Origin: JBCCFW01 sp039029535
Lineage (GTDB): Bacteria > Acidobacteriota > JBCCFW01
Direction: 5' to 3'
DNA length: 28,980 nt
Assembly: GCA_039029535.1 (NCBI GenBank)
Contig: JBCCFW010000094.1
Coordinates: 1-28,980 of the forward strand
Shown here: positions 1 to 7,647 of the stretch, piece after piece
Numbering within the stretch: position 1 is the first letter of the stretch
Layout of the letters: each line of letters begins with the position of its first letter
The notes under the pieces: generated by a model
What the model saw: only the letters and a program-made list of their open reading frames with translations
Databases searched by the model: none
Told to the model about the DNA's origin: nothing
Position numbers and translations under genes: made by a program

Positions 1-141
1 AGCTTCATGTCTGACCATGCGGCCGCGGCGTCCCGAATCGCTCACGCGACCCGGCGCCAGCTCAGCGGAACGCTCACCCAAGCGAGCACGCCGTCGCCCG
101 GGTCGGCGGCGGAGCAGGCCCGAGAACGGGCTCAGGGGTGC

Positions 142-170
142 CGAGATCCGCCTCCTGCCCCCGGATCTCG
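142..170. repeat. 9-bp inverted repeat upstream of the thiolase gene
   Basis: CGAGATCCG at 142-150 is repeated as its exact reverse complement CGGATCTCG at 162-170, with an 11-base spacer. It lies about 70 bases upstream of the thiolase start and 25 bases before a TAAAAT sequence at 195-200 that resembles a -10 element, although I see no good -35. There is no T-run after it, so it is a poor intrinsic terminator. An operator for the following operon, or a 3'-end hairpin of a gene left of the window, are both possible. The remaining bases 1-242 hold only overlapping GC-rich reading frames that I do not believe are genes. Confidence 0.45.
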
Positions 171-242
171 CCGGCATTTCGTCCCCGGGTGGGCTAAAAT
201 TCGGCCTTCCAGCTGCCCGCCTGATGCGGTCGAGGACAGGAC

Positions 243-1454
243 ATGAGCTCAGCGAAGAATCAGAAGGCCCTGCGTGACGACGAGGTGGTCATCGTCGACG
301 GTGTTCGTACCCCGATGGTCGAGTACGAGGGGCACTTCGCCGACCTCTCCGCCAACGATCTCGGCGGCCTGGCGATCTCGGCCCTCATCGAGCGCAGCGG
401 CGCCGAGGCCGGGCAGATCGACCACGTGGTCATGGGCAACGCCCTCCAGACCTCCGGCGACGCGATCTACGGCGCGCGCCACGCCTCCCTCAAGGGCGGC
501 CTGTCGATCGAGGTCCCCGCGCTGACCGTCAACCGCATCTGCGGCAGCGGCATCCAGTCCATCGTCAGCGCGGCCCAGCTCATCCTCCTCGGCGAGTCCG
601 ACACCTGCATCGCCGGCGGTCAGGAGAACATGACCCAGGCGCCCCACGTCATCCGCGGCGCTCGCAAGGGCTTCCGGCTCGGGCAGGGACAGCTCGAGGA
701 CTCCCTCATGGTCGCCCTGATGGATCCCTTCTGCGGGTTCTACATGGCGCAGACCGCGGAGAACCTCGCGCGCGACAACGACATCAGCCGCGAGGAGCAG
801 GACGCCTTCGCCCTGCGCTCGCAGCAGTCGGCAGCGGCCGCCATCGAGGCGGGCAAGCTCGCCGAGGAGATCGTCCCGGTCACCGTCGGCAAGGGCAAGC
901 GTGAGCGCGTCATCGACGCCGACGATCACTGCCGGCCCGAGACCACCCTCGAGAGCCTGGCCAAGCTCCGCCCGGCCTTCGGCAAGGACGGCATGGTCAC
1001 CGCCGGCAACGCCTCGGGCATCGTCGACGGCGCCGCCGCCGTGCTGACCTGCTCCGGCGCGGTCGCCAAGGAGCGCGGCTGGGAGCCGCTGGGACGCATC
1101 GCCGGCTGGGCGGTCGCCGGTGTCGAGCCGCGGATCATGGGCATCGGTCCGGTGCCCGCCATCCGCAAGGTCCTCGACGCCACCGGCTGCTCGCTCGGCG
1201 AGGTCGACCTCATCGAGATCAACGAGGCCTTCGCCGCGCAGTACCTGGCTTGTGAGCGTGCCCTCGAGCTCGACCGCGATCGCGTCAACGTCAACGGCGG
1301 CGCCATCGCCCTCGGCCACCCGCTGGCTGCCAGCGGCACGCGCATCACGCTGACCCTGCTCAAGGAGCTGCGGCGACGTGGCGGCAAGCGCGGCATCGCG
1401 TCGGCTTGCATCGGGGGAGGTCAGGGCATCGCCATCATGGTCGAGACTCTCTGA
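243..1454 (+). CDS. Acetyl-CoA acetyltransferase / 3-ketoacyl-CoA thiolase
   Basis: This 403-residue cytoplasmic enzyme belongs to the thiolase family, which condenses or cleaves acyl-CoA with CoA. The nucleophilic cysteine sits in NRICGSG (Cys about residue 100). The C-terminal half has the INEAF motif, the histidine motif GGAIALGHPLAASG and the second catalytic cysteine in SACIGGGQG (about residue 389). All the catalytic elements are therefore present and the length is normal for the family. The ATG at 243 follows a purine-rich GAGGACAGG stretch. The gene is followed after 29 bases by a crotonase-fold gene, a pairing typical of beta-oxidation or acetoacetyl-CoA metabolism. Biosynthetic versus degradative direction cannot be told from sequence alone, so I give no gene symbol. 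Confidence 0.93.
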   Translation: MSSAKNQKALRDDEVVIVDGVRTPMVEYEGHFADLSANDLGGLAISALIERSGAEAGQIDHVVMGNALQTSGDAIYGARHASLKGGLSIEVPALTVNRICGSGIQSIVSAAQLILLGESDTCIAGGQENMTQAPHVIRGARKGFRLGQGQLEDSLMVALMDPFCGFYMAQTAENLARDNDISREEQDAFALRSQQSAAAAIEAGKLAEEIVPVTVGKGKRERVIDADDHCRPETTLESLAKLRPAFGKDGMVTAGNASGIVDGAAAVLTCSGAVAKERGWEPLGRIAGWAVAGVEPRIMGIGPVPAIRKVLDATGCSLGEVDLIEINEAFAAQYLACERALELDRDRVNVNGGAIALGHPLAASGTRITLTLLKELRRRGGKRGIASACIGGGQGIAIMVETL

Positions 1455-1483
1455 GGCCGGCGACGAGCCCGGAAGAGTCGGAC

Positions 1484-2185
1484 ATGACCCCAGCGGGGCT
1501 CACGGTGAGTCGTCGACGTGGCCTGAGCCTGCTGCGTCTCGAGCGGCCCCCGACGGGACTGCTCGGCAGCGACTGCTGGGACGATCTCACCCGCGAGCTG
1601 CTCGCGGCCGAGACCCGACAGGAGCCGGTTGTCCTGCTGGGCCTCGGTCACGACGCGCCGCCACCGGCCGAAGAGCTGCTCGATCCCGAGCAGCTCGAGG
1701 AAGGGGCGCGTCGTCTCCACGAGCTGCTCGCGCTGATGACCTCGCTGGGCGAGCCCGTGCTCGCTGCGGCCCGGGGTCACCTGACGGGGGCCTCGTGCAG
1801 CCTGGCCCTGGCGGCTCATGCCTGCCTGCTCGCTTCCGACGCCAGCCTCGCTCCCTGTGATGCGGCGGGTCGGCCGGCCGTGGGGCTGGCACGACGGCTG
1901 GCGGGACGCCTGGGGCAGGGCGAGTGTCTCGACGTGCTGCGACGCGACCGGCCGCTGTCGGCCGAGGCCTGCGTCGACTTCGGTCTCGCCCAGCGGGTGG
2001 TCCCGGCCGACGAGCTGGAAGAGGCCGCCGAGCACTGGCACGCGGAGCTGGTCGCCCGGGGGCCGGAGTGGCGACGGCTCGTGCTGCGTTGCACCGGTGA
2101 GGCGGTGGAGCTCGGCCCCGACGAGGCCGCCTTCCTGGAGGCCAGCCTGCTCGGCCTGCTTCCTCAGCCGGCGGAGCCTCGCTGA
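1484..2185 (+). CDS. Degenerate enoyl-CoA hydratase/isomerase (crotonase-fold) protein
   Basis: The 233-residue product aligns by eye with the crotonase superfamily across the CoA-binding and oxyanion-hole region: AAARGHLTGASCSLALAAHA corresponds to the family's NGxAxGGGxELAxxCD stretch, and LSAEACVDFGLAQRVVP matches the later A..A...GLV motif. Two features are unlike active hydratases. The family Glu in GGGCEL (Glu144 in rat hydratase) is Ser here, and the Glu of the PE motif (Glu164) is Cys in APCDAAG. It is probably not a classical hydratase; an altered reaction or a non-catalytic CoA-binding role are both possible. I chose the ATG at 1484 because it follows GGAAGAG; longer upstream starts overlap the thiolase. 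The stop overlaps the next start by one base (TGATG). Confidence 0.75.
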   Translation: MTPAGLTVSRRRGLSLLRLERPPTGLLGSDCWDDLTRELLAAETRQEPVVLLGLGHDAPPPAEELLDPEQLEEGARRLHELLALMTSLGEPVLAAARGHLTGASCSLALAAHACLLASDASLAPCDAAGRPAVGLARRLAGRLGQGECLDVLRRDRPLSAEACVDFGLAQRVVPADELEEAAEHWHAELVARGPEWRRLVLRCTGEAVELGPDEAAFLEASLLGLLPQPAEPR

Positions 2186-4491
2186 TGGCGAAGCGTCGTC
2201 GCTCGCGCTCGATCCTGCGCAAGCTCCGCTGGATCGTCGGCATCGTGCTGCTCGTCACCCTGGTGGCCGTGGGCTACCAGCTCTCGCGAGTCCAGCGCAC
2301 GGTCAAGGTGCCCATTGCCGACGAGGTGCTCGGCGACGACGAGGTCGCCCGGCAAGCGCCGCCCGACACCCAGGTCGGCACGAGCCGCGACGTGCGGATG
2401 CCGCGCACGGGCGAGCTGCGGATGCTCGAGGCCGATCAAGGCGACGCCTTGCCCGACGGCAGCCTCGCGCTCACCGGCAACGTTCGTGTCGAGCTCGACG
2501 GCCCCGGCGGCACCGGCGGACCTGGTCACGTGATCACGTCGAAGCGCGGGCGCTATCCCGGCAAGGCCGGCGGTCCGCTCGAGCTCCGCGAGGACGTGGT
2601 CGTCGTCGGACCCGAGCAGCTCCGTCTCGAAGGCGACGACATCGACGTCGATCGCAATGCGCAGCTCCTCATGTCGAAGGGGCCGACGGTCTTTCGACGG
2701 GGCGAGCTGTCGGGCAACTCCGGCTGGCTCAACCACGACTGGGGCGAGGGACGCACCGAGCTCGGCGGCGGAGCGGTCGCCCGCATCACCGGCGCACGGA
2801 GCCGGGGCGAGTCGATCGACCTCGTGGGACAGCGCATCGTCTTCGACCGCGCGGGCGGACAGGTCGAGCTCCACCAGGCGGCGAGCCTGAGCTTCGCCGG
2901 TGGGCGCGTCCGCGGTGCGCGAGTCGATGCCTGGCTCAGCGAGGATCGACAGGACGTCTCCCGGGTCGAGGCGCGAGGACAGGCCGAGAGCGAGGCTCGC
3001 ATCGCCGACTCCGGCGGTGGGGAGCGACGGCGACGCCTGCGGGCGGGCACGATCGTTCACGTCTTCGGGGCTGCCACCCGGCTCGAGTCCATCGAGGCCG
3101 AGGGTGACGTCGTGCTCGTGACCGAGGGCGGGACCGGCGAGCGGCTCTCCGGTGACGAAGCCCTGCTCGAGTTCGGCGGTGAGCTGGGCGGTGACCCGTG
3201 GCTGCGCCGACTGGTCCTCATCGGCACGCCGGCGCGGATGGCCCTGACCAGCGAGGGCCAGACCCGTCGGGCGGAAGCTGCGCGACTCGAGCTCGAGCTC
3301 GATCGCGATGGCACCGCGCGGAGGCTGGTGGGGGAGGGCGACGCCCGTCTCGACGACGCGCACGATGCCGTGCAGGCCGATCGCTACTCCATCGAGCTCG
3401 ACGAGAACGGTCGGGTGAGCTCGGTCGAGTTCAGCGGCACGCCGGGGCGGCTCGATCGCCAGCCGCCGGGCGAGCAGCGGCAGACGCTGATCGCCCAGGA
3501 GGCGGTCATCCAGCTCGGGCCTGGCGACACGATCGAGGAGGGCACGCTCACCGGCGAGGTCGAGATCCTCGGTCGCGACGTCGTCGCCAAGGGGCGCAAG
3601 GGCCAGCTCGGCAACGACGTCCTCACGCTCACTGGTGAGGCCAGCGTCGAGTCCGACGGCCGCGTGTCGCATGGCGATGAAGTGATCTTCGATCGGGCGA
3701 ACAACACGGTGACCGTGCGGGGCAACCAGCACACGATCATCAAGGGCAGCTCGACGCCCGCCGGCCTCTCCACGCTCGACGCCGGTGAGCAGGACGAGCC
3801 CATCCTCGTGTCCTCCGGGCAGCTCGTCCTCTTCGACGCCAGGCGAGAGGCGATCTACTCCAGCCCCGACGGCAACGGGCCGCGCCCCCACCTGCGTCGA
3901 GGTGACACCCTGCTGCGCGCCGACACGATCACCGTCAACGAAGAGCTACAGACCCTGCTCGCCGAGGGCAACGTCGAGTCGCGCCTGCGCCTGGCCGCGC
4001 CGTCGGGCGGACATGCGCAGGAGAACACCATGAGCGTCATCGATCCGAGTCGGCTCATCGACGGTCGTTGCCAGGAGCTGCTCTACGAGTCCGAGAAGGG
4101 GCGGCTGCTCTACCGCGACGAGGTCGAGCTCAGCCAGTCGCCGGTGAGTCTCCGCGGTGACGTGGTCGACGTCGGCATCGACGCCGAGGGCGGCCTGCAG
4201 ACCCTGTTGGCGACCGGGCTGGCCCTCTACCAGGGGCCGCAGGTGGAGGCGGAGGGACAACGGATCGAGTACGACGCCGCGACCGGCAACGTCCGCGTCG
4301 AGGCGGGACGACGTCCGGCGCGAGCGAAGCACGCGCAGGGGCTGGTGTCCGGTGGCGTGCTGGAGCTGAGCATGGGTGATGACGGCGTGAGAGTTCTGTC
4401 ACCAGCGGGTGGTCGCAGCCGTGGCATCTCGTCGGTGACGGCGGGGGCCGTGGTGCCCGCTGCGGCGAGCGAGGGGGCCGGCGGTGAGTGA
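2185..4491 (+). CDS. Large LptC/LptA (OstA)-like LPS transport bridge protein
   Basis: This 768-residue protein has a basic N-terminus, one membrane segment at about residues 15-35 (WIVGIVLLVTLVAVGYQL) and then a long periplasmic region with no other hydrophobic segments. The periplasmic part is built of repeated short beta-strand stretches of the OstA/LptA type, for example LTLTGEASVESDGRVSHGDE, LVGEGDARLDD and LLAEGNVESRL. LptC is an inner-membrane-anchored jellyroll and LptA a soluble one in known systems; both are under 200 residues in E. coli. Here anchor and several jellyroll-like units appear to be one chain. The next gene is lptB, overlapping by 8 bases, which strongly supports a role in LPS export. 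The family call is by strand pattern and context, not strict motif identity. Confidence 0.75.
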   Translation: MAKRRRSRSILRKLRWIVGIVLLVTLVAVGYQLSRVQRTVKVPIADEVLGDDEVARQAPPDTQVGTSRDVRMPRTGELRMLEADQGDALPDGSLALTGNVRVELDGPGGTGGPGHVITSKRGRYPGKAGGPLELREDVVVVGPEQLRLEGDDIDVDRNAQLLMSKGPTVFRRGELSGNSGWLNHDWGEGRTELGGGAVARITGARSRGESIDLVGQRIVFDRAGGQVELHQAASLSFAGGRVRGARVDAWLSEDRQDVSRVEARGQAESEARIADSGGGERRRRLRAGTIVHVFGAATRLESIEAEGDVVLVTEGGTGERLSGDEALLEFGGELGGDPWLRRLVLIGTPARMALTSEGQTRRAEAARLELELDRDGTARRLVGEGDARLDDAHDAVQADRYSIELDENGRVSSVEFSGTPGRLDRQPPGEQRQTLIAQEAVIQLGPGDTIEEGTLTGEVEILGRDVVAKGRKGQLGNDVLTLTGEASVESDGRVSHGDEVIFDRANNTVTVRGNQHTIIKGSSTPAGLSTLDAGEQDEPILVSSGQLVLFDARREAIYSSPDGNGPRPHLRRGDTLLRADTITVNEELQTLLAEGNVESRLRLAAPSGGHAQENTMSVIDPSRLIDGRCQELLYESEKGRLLYRDEVELSQSPVSLRGDVVDVGIDAEGGLQTLLATGLALYQGPQVEAEGQRIEYDAATGNVRVEAGRRPARAKHAQGLVSGGVLELSMGDDGVRVLSPAGGRSRGISSVTAGAVVPAAASEGAGGE

Positions 4492-5227
4492 GGGCGTGCA
4501 CGGACAGCGGCTCGAAGGCGTCGGGCTCTGCAAGGCCTTCCGTGGTCGACGCGTGGTCAACGAGGTCTCGGTGCAGATCGATCCCGGCGAGGTGGTCGGG
4601 CTGCTCGGTCCCAACGGTGCCGGCAAGACCACGACCTTCTACTGCATGCTCGGCCTCGAGAGCCCGGATGCCGGAGAGGTTCACCTCGGTGGCCTCGACA
4701 TCACCGACGACCCCATCTACGTCCGGGCGCGTCGTGGCATCGCCTACCTGCCTCAGGAGCCGTCGGTCTTCCGCAAGATGACCGTCGAGCAGAACCTGCG
4801 CGCGATCCTCGAGACCCTGCCGCTGTCGCCTCGGGAGCGACGCGATCGTCTCGAGCACTTGCTCGACGCGTTGGGGCTCACGGCGCTGCGCAAGAGTCGG
4901 GCGCACTCCCTGTCGGGCGGTGAGCGCCGACGCACCGAGATCGCTCGGGCCCTGGTCACGTCGCCGTCGTTCCTCCTGCTCGACGAGCCCTTTGCCGGCA
5001 TCGATCCCCGGGCGGTGGAGGACATCCAGGAGATCATCGGTCGACTGGCCGACGGCGGGATCGGGATCCTCATCACCGATCACGCGGTCCGGGAGACCTT
5101 GAAGATCACCGGGCGGGCTTACATCATTAACGACGGCCGGATCTTCCGGGAAGGAGACCCGGCGAAGCTGGCCGAAGACCAGGAAGTCCGTCGCATCTAC
5201 CTCGGCGACTCCTTCCGACTCGACTGA
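4484..5227 (+). CDS. lptB: LPS export ABC transporter ATP-binding protein LptB
   Basis: This 247-residue ATPase drives LPS extraction from the inner membrane together with the LptF/LptG permeases, which are not in this window. Walker A is GPNGAGKTT at residues 42-50. The Q-loop region reads AYLPQEPSVF, which is characteristic of LptB. The ABC signature is LSGGERRRTEIARAL, Walker B is FLLLDEPFAGIDP, and the switch histidine is in ITDHAVRE. Length and motifs are standard. It starts at a GTG inside the end of the OstA-like gene (8-base overlap), implying translational coupling. rpoN follows after 34 bases, as in many proteobacteria, where lptB and rpoN are neighbours. Confidence 0.95.
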   Translation: MSEGVHGQRLEGVGLCKAFRGRRVVNEVSVQIDPGEVVGLLGPNGAGKTTTFYCMLGLESPDAGEVHLGGLDITDDPIYVRARRGIAYLPQEPSVFRKMTVEQNLRAILETLPLSPRERRDRLEHLLDALGLTALRKSRAHSLSGGERRRTEIARALVTSPSFLLLDEPFAGIDPRAVEDIQEIIGRLADGGIGILITDHAVRETLKITGRAYIINDGRIFREGDPAKLAEDQEVRRIYLGDSFRLD

Positions 5228-5261
5228 CACTGCTCGACTCGAAACGACCCTCGGAGACTCG

Positions 5262-6770
5262 ATGGCACTCGAACAACGACTGAGCCTGAAGATGTCGCAG
5301 CGTCTGGTCATGACGCCGGGTCTTCAGCAGGCCATTCGACTGCTTCAGCTCTCCAAGCTCGAGCTCGCCGAAGAGATCTCCCAGGAGATGGTCGAGAACC
5401 CGGTGCTCGAGGAGCACGACGAAATCGACGCCCGGAGCGAGGCCGCCTCCGACGCCGGCCTCACGCAAGAAGGCAGCGAGGTGGAGGAGGGGCAGAGCAA
5501 CGAGACCGAGTCCGATTCCTGGGACGAGGTCGAGGTCGACCTGCTCTTCCGCGACGCCTTCGAGTCCGGCGGCACCGCTCCCAACATGCACGAGCAGCGG
5601 GAGCTGCCTTCGTTGGAGAACACGGCCGCCGTGCAGGAGGACCTGCAGGATCACCTGATCTGGCAGCTCTCCATGCAGTTCCACGACACCAAGTCCGTGC
5701 ACGTTGGCAAGGTGATCATCTGGAACCTCGACGACGACGGCTATCTCGAGGCCACCGACGAGGAGCTCCTCCAGGCGCTCGAGGAGCTGGCGGCCGAGGA
5801 CGCCGGCTGGGCCGCGTCGGGTCCGTACACCCAGTCGGACATCGAGCGCGTGCGCCGACGCATCAGCCGCTTCGATCCCGTCGGGGTCGCGGCGCGCACG
5901 CTGGAGGAGTGCCTGCTCATCCAGCTCGAGCATCTCGGCCTGGCCGACTCGCTGGCCGCCGACCTCATCCGTGAGCACCTGCCGCTGCTGCGTGTTCACA
6001 AGATGAAGGAGATCGCCGACAAGCTCGGCTGTGATGAGGAGCAGGCGCGCGAGCTCGCCGAGATCGTCCGCGGGCTCAACCCCAAGCCGGGCGCGAGCTG
6101 CGGGGCCCAGCGTCGGATGCACGTCGTGCCCGACGTCATCGTCGCCAAGGTCGACGGCGAATACGTCGTCATGCTCAACGACGACGGTCTCCCGCGTCTC
6201 AAGCTCTCGCGGGTCTACAAGCACCTGTACGAGCAGTACAAGGCGGCCGGTCGTGGTGAGAACCCCGAAGGCCATGACAAGAAGACCAAGAACTACGTGC
6301 GCGACAAGTTCCGCTCTGCCGTGTGGTTCATGAAGAGTCTCGAGCAGCGGCAGAACACGATCTTCCGCGTGGCGGAGTCGATCGTGAAGCACCAGCAAGG
6401 CTTCCTCGACTCCGGCGTGCAGGCGCTCAAGCCGCTGGTGCTGCGTGACGTCGCCGAGGACGTCGAGATGCACGAGTCCACGGTCTCGCGGGTGGTGACC
6501 AACAAGTACATGCACACCCCGCAGGGCCTGTTCGAGATGAAGTTCTTCTTCCACTCCGGCCTGGCAGGGGGAGACGGTTCGGTCTCCTCGGTGGCGGTGA
6601 AGGAGAAGATCAAGCAGCTCATCGAAGGCGAGTCGCCGAAGAAGCCGCTGTCTGACGCCGCCATCGTGAAGATGCTCAAGGCGCAGGACGTGAAGATCGC
6701 CCGCCGCACGGTCGCCAAGTACCGCGACGAGCTCGGCATCCCCGCTTCCACTCTCCGCAAGCGAACCTAG
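5262..6770 (+). CDS. rpoN: RNA polymerase sigma-54 factor RpoN
   Basis: The 502-residue protein directs RNA polymerase to -24/-12 promoters that need enhancer-binding activators. The N-terminal activator-contact region is Gln/Leu rich (LKMSQRLVMTPGLQQAIRLL), followed by an acidic linker at about residues 50-105. The core-binding domain comes next. The helix-turn-helix is in VEMHESTVSRVVTNKYMHTP, and the diagnostic RpoN box ARRTVAKYRDEL is at residues 480-491 near the C-terminus. Length and order are normal. It follows lptB; the ribosome hibernation factor gene often found downstream is absent, and cdsA starts 9 bases after the stop. Confidence 0.97.
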   Translation: MALEQRLSLKMSQRLVMTPGLQQAIRLLQLSKLELAEEISQEMVENPVLEEHDEIDARSEAASDAGLTQEGSEVEEGQSNETESDSWDEVEVDLLFRDAFESGGTAPNMHEQRELPSLENTAAVQEDLQDHLIWQLSMQFHDTKSVHVGKVIIWNLDDDGYLEATDEELLQALEELAAEDAGWAASGPYTQSDIERVRRRISRFDPVGVAARTLEECLLIQLEHLGLADSLAADLIREHLPLLRVHKMKEIADKLGCDEEQARELAEIVRGLNPKPGASCGAQRRMHVVPDVIVAKVDGEYVVMLNDDGLPRLKLSRVYKHLYEQYKAAGRGENPEGHDKKTKNYVRDKFRSAVWFMKSLEQRQNTIFRVAESIVKHQQGFLDSGVQALKPLVLRDVAEDVEMHESTVSRVVTNKYMHTPQGLFEMKFFFHSGLAGGDGSVSSVAVKEKIKQLIEGESPKKPLSDAAIVKMLKAQDVKIARRTVAKYRDELGIPASTLRKRT

Positions 6771-6779
6771 TTCCAGCCC

Positions 6780-7592
6780 ATGCTCCAACGCATCCTCACC
6801 GGTGCAGCGCTGCTGCCGCTGCTGTGGGTCATCGGCTGGGCGCCGTTCCCGGTCTTCCTCGCCCTGGCCGCGGTGTTCGCCGTGATCTGCCATCGCGAGA
6901 TGGGCACCATGCTCGGCGCGGCCGGCCTGCCGGTGCGGCTGGTCTCGGGCCTGCTGGCCAACGGCCTGCTGCTGCTCCCGTTCGTTCTCGAACGGGTCGA
7001 GGTCTTGCCCGCTCTCGTGCTGGGGGCGCTGCTCATCATCGGCGAGACCAGCGCTCGGGCCGAGCAGTCCGCGCTCGCCCACGAGCTCACCGGCTCGCTC
7101 ACCGCCTTGCTCTTCCCCGGCCTGCTCCTGCTCTCGCTCGTGATGCTGCGGGCTCAAGACACGGAAGGCCTGCCCGGTCCGGGCCTGCTGCTCTTCCTCC
7201 ACGCCTGCGTGCTGGTGGGGGACACCGCCGCCTACTTCACGGGACGCGCTCTCGGACGCACGCCGCTGGCGCCGCGCATCAGCCCCAAGAAAACCGTGGA
7301 GGGACTCGTCGGCGGGCTGCTCTTCGGGACCCTCGTCGGGGCCTGGGTCGCACGCACGCTGCTGCCGGCCTGGGCGGACTGGGGCTGGGCCCTCGGCCTG
7401 GCGCTGGCCTGCACCGCGGCGGGCGTGCTGGGCGACCTCATGGTGTCGGCGCTCAAGCGCTCCTGCGGCGTCAAGGACACCGGCGCGCTCCTTCCCGGTC
7501 ACGGCGGCCTGCTCGACCGCATCGACGGCCTGCTCCTGGCCGGGCCCGTGCTCTGGGTCGCGCTCGCTCTCGGCCTGGTGCCGGCCGGATAA
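6780..7592 (+). CDS. cdsA: Phosphatidate cytidylyltransferase
   Basis: This 270-residue integral membrane enzyme makes CDP-diacylglycerol from phosphatidate and CTP, the branch point of phospholipid synthesis. It has several Leu/Ala/Val-rich membrane segments through most of its length. The family signature near the C-terminus reads GDLMVSALKRSCGVKDTG followed by LLPGHGGLLDRIDG, with the acidic metal-binding residues in place. The segment GDTAAYFTGRALGRTPLAPRISPKKTVEG is also typical of CdsA. The ATG at 6780 is only 9 bases after rpoN. It is followed by dxr, an arrangement (cdsA-dxr-rseP) found in many bacteria. Confidence 0.95.
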   Translation: MLQRILTGAALLPLLWVIGWAPFPVFLALAAVFAVICHREMGTMLGAAGLPVRLVSGLLANGLLLLPFVLERVEVLPALVLGALLIIGETSARAEQSALAHELTGSLTALLFPGLLLLSLVMLRAQDTEGLPGPGLLLFLHACVLVGDTAAYFTGRALGRTPLAPRISPKKTVEGLVGGLLFGTLVGAWVARTLLPAWADWGWALGLALACTAAGVLGDLMVSALKRSCGVKDTGALLPGHGGLLDRIDGLLLAGPVLWVALALGLVPAG

Positions 7593-7604
7593 ACTCACCG
7601 GAGC

Positions 7605-7629
7605 CTCCCCGCGCCGCGGTGCCGGGGAG
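7605..7629 (+). repeat. Hairpin in the cdsA-dxr gap
   Basis: CTCCCCG at 7605-7611 pairs exactly with CGGGGAG at 7623-7629 around an 11-base loop. It lies in the 55-base gap between cdsA and dxr, just before the GAAAGGA ribosome binding site of dxr. There is no T-run. It may be an mRNA processing or stability hairpin that sets the ratio of the two products, or chance in GC-rich DNA. Confidence 0.3.
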
Positions 7630-7647
7630 TCGCGAAAGGACGCCGTC

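Noticed and set aside
7..277. Two overlapping short + frames before the thiolase gene
   Set aside because: Pro/Arg/Ala-rich translations without a ribosome binding site; one runs into the thiolase gene in another frame.
2164..3891. A 575-codon - strand open frame opposite the OstA-like gene
   Set aside because: No start context or motif, and a composition typical of antisense frames in GC-rich genes; the + strand frame fits the operon.
6764..6774. GAAC-CTA-GTTC inverted repeat at the rpoN stop codon
   Set aside because: Arms of four bases at a stop codon are too short to separate from chance.
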